From contig CAJZBQ010000034.1 of the NCBI GenBank assembly GCA_914767885.1, positions 414,501 to 478,500 on the forward strand: a DNA stretch of 64,000 bases. The letters are read 5' to 3'. Below the pieces are notes generated by a model. That model saw only the letters and a program-made list of their open reading frames with translations. It made no database searches and had not been told where the DNA came from. Shown here one piece after another: positions 1-8,839 of this stretch. The translations under genes and the position numbers were made by a program. This DNA comes from Blepharisma stoltei (lineage: Eukaryota > Ciliophora > Heterotrichea > Heterotrichida > Blepharismidae). Each line of letters begins with the position of its first letter. Within the stretch, counting starts at the first letter, position 1.

Positions 1-8
1 ACATTGAA

Positions 9-364
9 ATGGTTTCACAGGTAACTCTCAACTCAGGCCAAAAAGACAGATTACACACAAAACCTTATCCTCTGCATTGAAGAGCTAAAAACAAACCGTG
101 ACTGTTTTAATAAGCAAATCGAAGAAATTTCCAATGAAAAACTTGAAATAGAAAAAGAGCTTGAAAGACTTAATCGAGAACTTGACAAAGTTAACGGTAA
201 GAAATATTAAAGAAGGTTTAAGCAAAAAAATTGAAGCAAAAAGTGGGTTTGATAAAGCAATTGAAGAGACTGAAAGCGCTTATAAGAAAATTTTAGAGAC
301 TTCGCAGACATTGCTACATGTGCTAAAAAGAGAAAAAATGTCACTAAAAAGTGAGCAGGATTAG
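9..364 (+). CDS. SSNA1: SSNA1/NA14 (DIP13) homologue, coiled-coil microtubule protein
   Basis: Small, almost wholly coiled-coil protein of about 107 residues once two 16-nt GT..AG introns (21-36 and 197-212) are removed. Start is ATG at 9; the first intron follows four codons. The reading CIEEL, then [11 protein letters not shown], then ESSQTLL-like [14 protein letters not shown] matches the SSNA1/NA14/DIP13 family along its whole length, and the length fits. Known family role: a self-assembling fibril protein at basal bodies, centrosomes and axonemal microtubules that promotes microtubule branching or stability. Stop is TAG at 362-364. It is followed within about 110 bp by a centrin gene. 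No IES is seen. Confidence in identity is high because the conserved C-terminal block is nearly continuous. Confidence 0.9.
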
Positions 365-474
365 CATAAATATATCATAAATTATTTAAATCTTGTTTAT
401 GATTAGATTAATTAATATAAAAATATTAGAATATAAATATAGCTAAAAATAAAACACCTATTTTTGATATAAAA

Positions 475-1318
475 ATGTCAAGAAAATTGGCAGAAGTAAC
501 CTCAAAGAAAGCTCCTCAAAAGCCTGTAGTTGAGATTCGTATGACAGAAGATGAAATAAAAGACTGTAAAGAAGCTTTTGATATTTTTGATAGTGATATC
601 TCAGGCACGATCTACTATTTGTTATGTACTTAATTTCTGATAGGAATTCTGGCCTGAATACTGATCAGAACGATAGCTCACACTATAACGTCACCAGCTG
701 ACATCTTAGCTACTTAGGGACTTGCTGTCCGGTTCCATCCTCGATCTTCCAGGTTTCAGAGTCTTTCTCTTCAGTTGTTGCCGATGGCATGTGGAAGCTC
801 ATGCCGTTAGAGTACGTAGGTTTGCGACTTGCTCACCACTTGCTTCATCTCAGCCTTCACTGATTCTACTCCAGCGTTTTGTCTTGACCCTCTGCATGAC
901 ACCTGTTGCCAGATGCTGCGGTAGGAAAAAGCCCTTTTACTCAGGCACTATCAACCCGAAAGAAGTCCAAGCTGCTATAAATTCACTTGGAGATGATCGA
1001 ACCAATACCATTTTCAGACTTTTAGCTGGAATTGAAGAATTGGGTGCAGAAATTGATTTTGATGCATTTCTGGCTCATATTAATGAGAGACTAGGCCATA
1101 GGAATTCAAAAGAAGGAATTCAAAGAATTATGGATCTTTTTGATTCTGAAGGAACTGGGACAATTACAGTTAAAAATCTTGCAAGAGTTTCAAGGGAGCT
1201 GGGGGAAAGCATGACTGTTGAGGAGCTGACTGAAGCTATTGAAAAAGTCTCAACAAAGGGAGCAGAGCTCACCTTTGATGACTTTTATAAAGTTATGACT
1301 AAGAAAATATATGGATAA
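475..1318 (+). CDS. Centrin/caltractin-like EF-hand protein, exon broken by an insertion
   Basis: After removing the segment 609-948 the frame gives about 167 residues with four EF-hand units: FDSDISGTINPKEV near residue 38, a degenerate second unit (IDFDAFLAHI), FDSEGTGTITVKNL, and a degenerate fourth (LTFDDFYKVM). The KNLARVSRELGE segment is diagnostic of centrins. Centrins are Ca-binding proteins of basal bodies and, in heterotrichs, contractile fibres. Loop 1 has Ile where Gly is usual and loops 2 and 4 lack acidic ligands, so probably only loops 1 and 3 bind Ca. ATG at 475, TAA at 1316-1318. The insertion falls inside the first EF loop between ...SGT and INP. Confidence 0.87.
609..948. 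mobile_element. 340-bp IES in centrin with 9-bp direct repeat, retroposon-like
   Basis: CTCAGGCAC occurs at 600-608 and again at 940-948, in the same codon phase. Deleting one repeat plus the intervening 331 bp rejoins the EF-hand loop (GGC ACT ATC). Using the nearest TA dinucleotides instead destroys the frame, so this IES is not TA-bounded. The body is clearly richer in G+C than the flanks and has no long open frame of its own. The long target-site repeat suggests a short retroposon rather than a mariner-type MITE. Confidence 0.75.
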
Positions 1319-1649
1319 TTATTAAATGGAAAAAAATTATTAATTTTATATACTAAAATATAAATTTATTATTATTTCCGCTGATTAGCGAGCAAAGTCT
1401 TTTGGAAAACCTACATTTAAGAAATTATTTCATGTAAAATAATATATAATTATAGCTCTTCAGCTATTTTTTTACATTAGATCCTAAAAATTATTATTTT
1501 ATCTCAAAAATTTATTATAAAAATATACCTCTGTCTAGCGAGCGAAAAAAATCTTGCTTGTTAACCAAGAGGAAGCTACTAAAAACTGCAGCTAAATATT
1601 TTAAATATAATTCTTATAAAGCTATTAATTATTTAAATAATCTTCTTCT
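1319..1649. other. AT-rich spacer between convergent genes
   Basis: About 330 bp between the centrin stop and the stop of the minus-strand START gene. It contains two TAGCGAGC-like motifs (near 1385 and 1537) that might be worn MITE termini, but nothing I can annotate with confidence. Confidence 0.4.
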
Positions 1650-2582
1650 CTATTCTATATGGGTTTGGATTCTGCTTATCAATCTCTGATAAAACAAGTA
1701 TCTTATATTATTGATTTCATTTGACACATCTTGAGGGATATCTACTTTTGGATCAAAAAACTGCATTCCAATAAAATGAGTCATAGACTTATTATTAAAT
1801 ATTGGGCGTGCTAAATGAATTCCTTGCTTTAAATTGCCTCTTTGGTATCTTGACTGTGGGATATGGGCATAATCTTCTGCATTGGTGATTCCCATAGCCC
1901 AAGCTCCATCAGTTAATTCAAATCTTGTGATAAAATTTAATATTTCTCTTGGCTGCTCAGCTGGGTAGAAATTTGTTATTTCAGATATTAGTCTAGCATT
2001 GCTATTATAAGTTCTGACTGTATTTGAGGATAAAATTAAGCTTCCCATGTCACAGTGTAACTCGCTTCAATTTTCATAAATATAATCTATTACTTGCTTA
2101 CTCCTTCGAAAAAAAAATTTTATTCTACTTAAATTCTTTTTAAAAAATTTATATATGTAAATATTGTTTTTTGAAATTTAAAAAATCGCAAGCAAAATTA
2201 ATTTATTTTAGAAAAATTTATGCTTTAAAATGCAAGTTTTTTAAAATCAACAGAATTATCTAGAGATTTCGTGATGGTAATTATCATTTATATATAAAAA
2301 TATTTTTTCATAACAAATTTTTTAATCGCTCAAGAGGGGTGGCTTTTTACCCAAAAATTGAGAATTTTTATAGCTTTGCCTGCTTATGGTGGTGGAGATA
2401 GGGGATTTTTCAATAAATCCTTCAACCTTATACGCATCTATTGGATGGACTTTTTTATTATAAGCTACACATCTGCCTGAGTTATGTACACCATCCCAAG
2501 CTGATGGATCATCGATTAAATCGATAGCTTCTACACAAGCATGACAGGCTACACTTGTAAGGGTTAAAAATTCTTTTTCCAT
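1650..2582 (-). CDS. START-like lipid-transfer domain protein, split by a decayed MITE
   Basis: Two open segments (2582-2399 and 2098-1650) join in frame when 2099-2398 is removed at TA, giving 210 residues. The joined protein reads WDGVHNSG, YNKKVHPIDAYKVEGFIEKS, then IYENWSELHCDM and later FITRFELTDGAWAMG, the pattern of a START/SRPBCC lipid-binding domain (early Kvegfi helix region, W-S/D before the second strand set). No signal peptide or membrane segment is seen, so it is likely a cytosolic single-domain START protein. One in-frame TGA (Trp) lies just after the junction. The domain call rests on pattern only. Confidence 0.62.
2099..2398 (-). mobile_element. Degenerate BogoMITE-like IES (300 bp)
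   Basis: Read on the minus strand this matches the interior of the intact copies: CCACCC(T)CT..GAGCG near the left, TATATAAATGATAATTA, GAAATCTCTAGA, AATTCTGTT, AAATTTC, then a GGAG end beside TA. Termini are eroded (CTCCACCACC on one side, CGAAGGAG on the other). TA pointers at 2399-2400 and 2099-2100 give an in-frame join of the START gene. It is an old insertion still consistent with precise excision. Confidence 0.72.
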
Positions 2583-3003
2583 ATAAAATGTTTATAATGA
2601 AATTCGTATGGGCGAAAATAACATAGCCTTTTTAAAAGCTCTTGCTTGTTTTAGCATTCATTGAATATTTATATAAATCTTTATTTAATTTAAATAAAAA
2701 TATAATAGAAGAAGATCAATCTAAGCAGAAATAGAAACAAAAGCAAAGTAATTGCCCTTTTTATACTGAAAGCTATCAGAAACTATGTCGAATTATGATA
2801 AGTAAATTGGACAAATGAGGTCCTAAAAAAATTTGTTTTTCCTATAAAAAAAACTAGAAAAATGGACAAATGATAAAAGTTATAATAGAAAGAGAACAAT
2901 TTCTAGAGTAATTAAAAGTTAATTTTCAAAAAATATAAATTTATATATTCCGATACTAATTACAGTTAATTTTAAGGCTCAAGTGATTTTTTGAACGACT
3001 AAT
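2583..3003. other. AT-rich spacer
   Basis: About 420 bp upstream of the START gene and downstream of the MFS gene, both on the minus strand. A/T runs only; no repeat or gene recognised. Confidence 0.4.
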
Positions 3004-4678
3004 TTATCGACTTTTAGGGAAATATTGCAGCAATATCCCAGCATTTTTATTTTTAGCTTTTGGGCATCTCAAAGATCGGCAAGTTCAGTACCATGCTGTC
3101 AAAAAAACACCTAAAATCCCCATAATCAAGCAGCTGTTTGCAAATCCGCTTATTTCTACAAAAATTCCTGCTACAAGTGGGCCAATTATTTCTCCCAGGC
3201 TTACACTCATGTTAAAAAGTCCTGATAAAGCATCATAAATATTTGTTTTTTCTGCAATTTTAATATCATCAGCTTCATCTAGCATAAAAGGTAGCGGGGT
3301 AACATATCCTAATGATCCACCAAAAGCAATTAAGCACATTCCAATAATAGGTAAAATTGAAGCTGACCCTAAAATCCATTCCCACGGTCCAATCATCAGC
3401 AGACCGATAATAGTTGTAAAAATACTTGCAATCATCAAATATAGTATTTTCCTTAGACTACCCAATTTCCATTTTAAGCCATATGTAACGAAAAAATTAT
3501 ATGAACATATATATAATATTTTATTTCAATTTAAAATTTTTATAAAATTATAACTCCCCCTCCCAATAAAGCCATTGGAAAAATCCTTATTTCTTGCCCA
3601 AAAATCCACACTCCGTGAGCGTTAAAAAATTATTTAAATTAATCCCTCTCCTTGAGCGAACAAATTTTTTTTCTCACATAGGGGGAGTAAATAATTATTA
3701 TAATTTTATTGTATTTTTGACAAATTAATTCTATTCATCATAAAATTTGTTTGATCGTTCTAATATAAAAACTAACCAAAAGCTTCCCAAAGTATAAGCA
3801 AAGGTTGAAACTATAAAAACGTAACCAATTGCTGTCTCTGAGTATCCTTCAGATTTTAAAAACGGGCCAAGTGTAGGGTCGAAAAAATTATAAACAATCG
3901 TAGAATATAATGCTACAGAAATATCCAGCAAAATATTTTTCCTTTTCAGTAAACTTCTGCTTTTGAAATCTTCCTCAATTTCTGACAAGGTATTTTTATT
4001 AGATATAAAATACCATGCTCCTGGGATAGGGGTTAATAGCAACCCTGCAGATGCTATAAATATCCCAGAAAATCCAAATAAACTAAAACAAATCGACCCA
4101 AATGCAGGACCAAGCATCAGCCCAAGTCCTGAAAAAACCTCAAAAATCGAGATGTTTCGTTCCCTATCTTTTTCATAATCATTTGCAATGATGGAGAAGC
4201 CTGCAATATAAACTGCCGACATCCCAATTCCTCCAATAGCTCTAGAGATTAAGCTTCATATAGTGAAGAGTTTTATATCAAAATTGGGAATAAATGCAAG
4301 GATAATAAGAGATAAGGCCTATATAAAAATTACTCCTAAGATTATGCCACCGATTAGTGTGTTTTTTCTGCCAATAAATGAGAGGTTTTCTCCAATAGTA
4401 GTTGTAAAAAGGCAGCCACTGACTGGCATCATTGTGAAAACTATTCCAAGCATTCAATTGGACATACCTTTGTCTTCTGCTATTATAGGGTAAAATGGAG
4501 CTATTACTGTGTATATCAAATTAATTGCAAGTCCTGACGAAAAGATAGTAAGTAAAGCATAGTCAAAAGCCATCTTTTGGGTCAAGATTTTTTTATTAGA
4601 TGTCTTGTATATTATAATAAGAATAAATTTAGATCCATTTAAAACTCTCCTTTGGGATAAAATAGCCAGAGTAGTCAT
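3004..4678 (-). CDS. MFS transporter, SLC18B1-like
   Basis: Polytopic protein of about 466 residues after removal of a 15-nt intron (4319-4333) and a 259-bp IES (3484-3742). Hydrophobic stretches form about 12 membrane segments. Motif-like features are GENLSFIGRKN between helices 2 and 3 (MFS motif A position), SRAIGGIGMSAVYIAGFS in helix 4, and LGPAFGS in helix 5. Trp residues in the first half (after GMSN and FTI) are TGA. The pattern is nearest to the SLC18/SLC18B1 vesicular amine/polyamine branch, but substrate cannot be inferred. Start taken at ATG 4676-4678; an internal Met at MAFDYALL just before helix 1 could be the true start. Stop TAA at 3004-3006. Confidence 0.75.
3484..3742 (-). 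other. 259-bp IES in the MFS gene with nested decayed MITE
   Basis: TATG (minus strand) borders both ends (3739-3742 and 3480-3483). Deletion gives AAA TTT TAT GGC TTA AAA TGG, restoring ...NKFYGLKWKLGS and the frame of the second half. Inside it, 3553-3687 is a 135-bp relic of the BogoMITE-like family with ACTCCCCC and GGGGGAG ends next to TA and internal CTCCGTGAGCG. This is an IES inside an IES. Confidence 0.72.
3553..3687. mobile_element. Short BogoMITE-like relic nested in an IES
   Basis: Starts ACTCCCCCTCCC after TA at 3551-3552 and ends GGGGGAG before TA at 3688-3689. Keeps the CCATTGGAAAAATC, TGCCCAAAAATCCACACTCCGTGAGCG and GAGCGAACAAATTTTTT blocks of the full-length element, but lacks most of the centre. 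Confidence 0.7.
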
Positions 4679-5318
4679 AGAAGTGACTAATCATGTGAAA
4701 TTTAAAGAAGCTGATAATTTACTTTGTAATTAAAATGGTGTCATATATATTTAATTCTATCAATTAAGTTTTAACAGTTAGGAAGACGAAGCAAAATTAT
4801 GTAAGCTATTATGGAGCGTTTAGAGCTTATCAAGCTTATTTTCAAGGTTGTACCTTATCGGATAGATGGGAAAAGGAGTTGGAAGGGTCAAATAAGCAGT
4901 TCCTTGGACACCCAATAGTTAAATAGGATATTTTTCAAGAGAGACACTAGGCATTATGCTCTGAGATTTCATCTTAGCCAAAAGTTGGCCATCAAATTTT
5001 TAATTGGAAGCCACTGACATAATACGATTACTTAAGGGAGGAATGAATGCTTTTATCAAGAGTAAGCTATGTTTAATACTGGATAGAGAAGCTTATCGCA
5101 CTAGCCCACGCAGGTTTACAGGGCCAGAATTTCTTCTGGTAACTTGATTCGTGAGATCAAACCTTAAGCCTAAATGAAAAGGAATTTCCAGTGAAAATCG
5201 ATATATATTACAGTTCAGAGAAAAATTGAATATAAATTGAAATAATATTATGAATTTTAAAAGACCCCAATAGTAACTTCTCGAAAACCTGACTAAATGA
5301 GGATAATTTACTTAGCAC
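4679..5318. other. Spacer holding an unassigned GC-richer tract
   Basis: AT-rich to about 4785, then about 4790-5190 is visibly richer in G+C than its surroundings, without a usable open frame on either strand. Style and size resemble the GC-rich insertions at 609-948 and 19750-20161, but I could not find a terminal direct repeat. Possibly an old retroposon. Confidence 0.35.
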
Positions 5319-6127
5319 TTATAGAACTTCTCTAGCTGTCATGGGCTTTCTTGACAATATTTTTGCAATTAAATCTGACACTTCACTGTCTTGCACGAGT
5401 TTATTTTTTCTTGAGCATCCCCTAGAACTTCTACTTATATTTTCTTTTAAATAGCTCCTTCTCTGCTCTTCTTCATTCCATTTTTCAATTGAATACGCAC
5501 TTTCAGCTCTTTTTAGCCTTTTAAAAAACGTCTAATTGGTTTTTACTTTATTTTCGCTAGAAATTCGGTTTAAATTTCTATTCCTCCTAGCTGAATTTGA
5601 GCTATTCACTCTAGCAGTTTTAGGTAAGCAGTTTATTGGGTTTAAAGCCGAAGGCTTACTATAAGCAATGCCTTTCAGTAGTGCGCTAAGCGCCCGAGAC
5701 TTCCCGACGAAGTCTGGGCGGTGGTTTGACCAGCTGATGTTGGTCAAACCAGCATCCAATTTGACAAATCTTCTATATGAGAAGAATTTGTCATTTTGGA
5801 TGTTGGTTTGACCAACATCAGCTGGTCAAACCACCGCCCAGACTTCGTCGGGAAGCCTCGGGCGCTAGCGCGCTACTCAAAGGCATTGCCTATATCAATT
5901 TTGTACATTTTATCCAGGAGAATCTGATTTTGATGCTCAATTTCGTCATTTCGGTCCTTAAGAATATGAAGCCGTTTAGAATTGAATTGAAGGCGAGGTA
6001 CATCTTTAGGAGGTTTATGTGTGCTGATAACAGATTTCACGCTAGTAAGGGAACGATGATACCTCTGTGATTCTTTTTCCCTCAGAAAGTTTCCATGTGC
6101 CGTTTTTTGGGTCAACAAATTCCACAT
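5319..6127 (-). CDS. Basic protein of unknown function with a foldback IES
   Basis: About 186 residues after removing a 233-bp palindromic IES (5660-5892) and a 15-nt intron (5532-5546). The protein is rich in Lys/Arg/Ser/Asn (KDVPRLQFNSKRLHILKDR, NSARRNRNLNRISSENK, AESAYSIEKWNEEEQRRSY) and ends SRKPMTAREVL. A short heptad-like stretch around EIEHQNQILLDKMYK could be coiled coil. No signal peptide or membrane segment. I do not recognise a family. The start is ATG 6125-6127; stop TAA at 5319-5321. Continuity of codon phase across both breaks supports one gene. Confidence 0.6.
5660..5892. mobile_element. 233-bp near-perfect palindrome (foldback) IES
   Basis: Two arms of about 105 bp, nearly perfect inverted copies, flank a loop of about 20 bp near 5770. 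Arm landmarks are AAGCAATGCCTTT, GCGCCCGAG, CCCGACGAAGTCTGGGCGG and GGTTTGACCAGCTGATG. Inside each arm are smaller hairpins (GACTTCCCGACGAAGTC; GGTTTGACC..GGTCAAACC). TATA pointers at both ends; deletion gives GAT AGT AAG and restores the minus-strand frame. No open frame of its own that looks coding. Confidence 0.8.
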
Positions 6128-6367
6128 ATAAAAGCAATAATTAAAATTTCAAGCAAGAGATGATAAATAATCGTCAGTTAAATTATGAAAAATAATTTAA
6201 ATATTTTCGAAATTTATTCCTATTAATAATTTAAGCTAAATATTATAGGAAAAAGTTTCTCTTTTATTTATTTAAATAACTTTTAGTAAACTGTTTACAT
6301 TTTAGCTTTAAAAACTGATAGCATACGTAAATAATAAGGTCCTCACTGATCCCAATATTTTCAAATC

Positions 6368-8259
6368 ATGGCAACTAAGTCGAGCAGAAATCTGGAGGAA
6401 CCTGAATCAAGCACTACAGTTGAAGAAAAAGTAGTTAAAGTAAACGGCGAAGTTGCTATCAGACGCTACAATAAAGGCAGATTTCTAGGTAAAGGTGGCT
6501 TTGCAAGATGTTATGAGTTCACAAACCTCGAAACCCGAAAAATTACAGCAGCCAAAATAGTTTCAAAAGAATCCCTTAAAAAATCCCGTGCGAAACAAAA
6601 ACTCATGTCCGAAATCAAAATCCACCGTGCCCTTCACCATGCAAATATTGTCGGATTTGAGCATTTCTTCGAAGACAATGAAAATGTGTACATTTTATTA
6701 GAACTCTGCACAAACCAAACCACAAATGAGCTGCTAAGGCGCAGAAAAAGACTGACCGAGCTAGAGGTGCAGTGCTATCTGCATCAAGTTATATCTGCTT
6801 TGAAATATCTTCACTCACATAGGGTGATCCATAGAGACTTAAAATTGGGAAATTTCTTCTTATCAGACAAAATGGAAATAAAAATCGGAGATTTTGGCTT
6901 GGCGACGAAGCTTGAGTTTGATGGGGAAAGAAAAAGGACGATTTGTGGGACACCTAACTATATAGCTCCAGAAGTATTGGATGGTAAACAAGGCCACTCA
7001 TATGAAGTCGATATTTGGTCACTTGGAGTTATTGCGTATATAGTGAAATGCCTTAATTTTGAATGATGGAAAATATAAAAAAATTTTTGGGCAAAAAATG
7101 GTAAAATCTAATACTTTATTGGTAGGAAAGCCACCATTTGAGACATCTGATGTAAAAACTACTTATAGAAGAATCAGAATGAACGCTTATTCTTTCCCAG
7201 ATCATGTACCTCTTAGCGAGCCTAGCAAAAGTTTAATTACAAGAATCCTCGTCAATGACCCAGCAAAGCGTCCGTCACTTGATGAAATTTTGGCTCATGA
7301 ATTTTTCCATCAAGGCAACTCTATCCCCAAATTAATGCCACCTTCTACATTAGCTTGTCCTCCAAGCGCTTCTTTTTTACGTCAGTTTACTTCACCTTCT
7401 GTAAGTGGCGGCTTATCTCAATCTTCTAATAGACTTACTGAAACAGTCCCTTCAGTCGCCTTAAAAAATACATCAGCAAGATCAGCTAGGCAAGAGCTTG
7501 TAAATACCGAAAGGGCCTCAAAAATCCGTGAAGAGACAAAACAGATGCCTCCACTTACGAATGCTCCTGAACAAGGCATAGGAGCAGCTGGGCCTGAAGT
7601 TTGGGTTAAAAAATGGGTAGATTATTCGTCAAAATATGGTCTTGGATATTTATTATCAAATGGGTCAACTGGGGTGTTTTTTAATGACGCTACAAAAATT
7701 ATTTTAAGTCCTGCAGGGAATGCTTTTGAGTATATGGAAAGAAAAGGACCTGAAAAACAAGATGTAATTACGACGCATACGCTGACAGAATATCCAAAAG
7801 AACTTCAAAAAAAGGTTACTTTGTTGCAGCATTTTAGAAGCTATTTGGAAGGAGACGTTAAACAAGAAACGGGGATTGAAGGCGAAAATATGCCAGTTAG
7901 CAGGGTTTATGTGAAGAAATGAATGAGGACGAGACATGCGATTATGTTTAGGCTTTCTAATAAAATTGTACAAGTAAATTTCGGCTTTGGGAAATTTTTT
8001 ATTTTTTTTATTATTTTTAAGAAAATTTATAATTTTTTTTTTAAATTTCCAAGATCATACTGAAATAATTTTGTCAAGTGAAACAAGAGTGGTAACTTAT
8101 GTTAATAAAAGAGGAGAAAGAACAACCTATCCGCTAGCTACAGCACAAGAAAGTAGCAATCATGAAATGACTAAAAGGCTGAAATACACGAAAGATATTT
8201 TGACTCATATGCTAAATGCTCCGAATAGGCAAGGAGAAGAGCCGCCATTGGATAACTAA
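6368..8259 (+). CDS. PLK1: Polo-like kinase
   Basis: About 583 residues after deleting IESs 7041-7113 and 7983-8049. N-terminal kinase domain (about residues 35-290) has GKGGFARCYEF (P loop), AAKIVSK (Lys), HRDLKLGN (catalytic loop), DFGLA and GTPNYIAPEVL; the Thr of RTICGTPNY is the expected activation site. The C-terminal half has two polo boxes: VWVKKWVDYSSKYGLGYLLSNG...GVFFND and WMRTRHAIMFRLSNKIVQVNF...TEIILSS..VVTYVNK. Polo kinases control mitotic entry, spindle and basal-body cycles. Both IESs fall in conserved positions (AYT/LLVGKPP and VNF/QDHTE), which fixes their boundaries. One Trp before MRTRH is TGA. Which of the PLK1-3 classes it represents is not certain. Confidence 0.93.
7041..7113 (+). 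other. 73-bp IES in the kinase domain
   Basis: TA at 7039-7040 and 7112-7113. Deletion gives GCG TAT ACT TTA TTG GTA, i.e. GVIAYTLLVGKPPFE, exactly the conserved kinase segment. Contains in-frame stops if retained. Confidence 0.85.
7983..8049 (+). other. 67-bp IES in polo box 2
   Basis: 8-bp repeat TAAATTTC at 7975-7982 and 8042-8049. Deletion gives GTA AAT TTC CAA GAT CAT, restoring VQVNFQDHTEIILSS. The insert is a T-rich stretch whose length would shift the frame. Confidence 0.85.
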
Positions 8260-8839
8260 TAATTCCTAATATTTACTAAATATAAAATTTACCTAAGATT
8301 GGAAAATAAAAATTTCTAATATTAATTAAATATAAAATTTATCTAACGTTTGCAAATTTTTTATTAGATATAGATATTGGTGAAATAAAATAGTGAAATT
8401 TGGTTCCTTTAAAGCTCTTAAAAAATATTTCTTAAAGCTTTGATTTATTAAATTATATTTTAATTATATAGCTAAGTTTAATTTTCGTCTTCATTGTGCA
8501 AAAAACTTTTTAATTAAAAAAATTATAAGACTTAAACTTTATGTACAGTTAAAGCATTTAATGTTATTTTATTTTATTATTTCTTTAGAATTTCAGAAAG
8601 TGTAAATCCTAAAATTTTTAAATATATTTTGCTGTCTTTTATCTTTCTTTTTAAAAACCTTCAGATGAGGAAATTCCATATTGTTTTTATCTTTTGGATA
8701 CTGAAACTAACCCTCACGACAAAAAGTTTTAAAAAAAATCACTTATAAATAAAAATTATCTAAAAATTCAATATAGTAATAAAGCAAGGAGAAAGTATCT
8801 TTTAAACTGATCTTTCTAGACTACCTATAATTATAATTT
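8260..8839. other. AT-rich spacer
   Basis: 580 bp between the Polo kinase and the first amidohydrolase-like gene. A short partial duplication (TCTAATATTAATTAAATATAAAATTTA-type motif near 8270-8340) is visible; otherwise nothing recognised. Confidence 0.4.

Noticed and set aside
600-948. TA-to-TA excision of the centrin insert
   Set aside because: The only nearby TA pair breaks the EF-hand frame; the 9-bp repeat restores it exactly.
2322-2582. Stand-alone 86-residue gene
   Set aside because: Its C-terminal third is the end of a decayed MITE; the rest joins the downstream frame as one START-like protein.
5777-6070. Plus-strand ORF starting inside the palindrome
   Set aside because: It is the antisense of the minus-strand gene plus one palindrome arm; the mirror ORF exists on the other arm.
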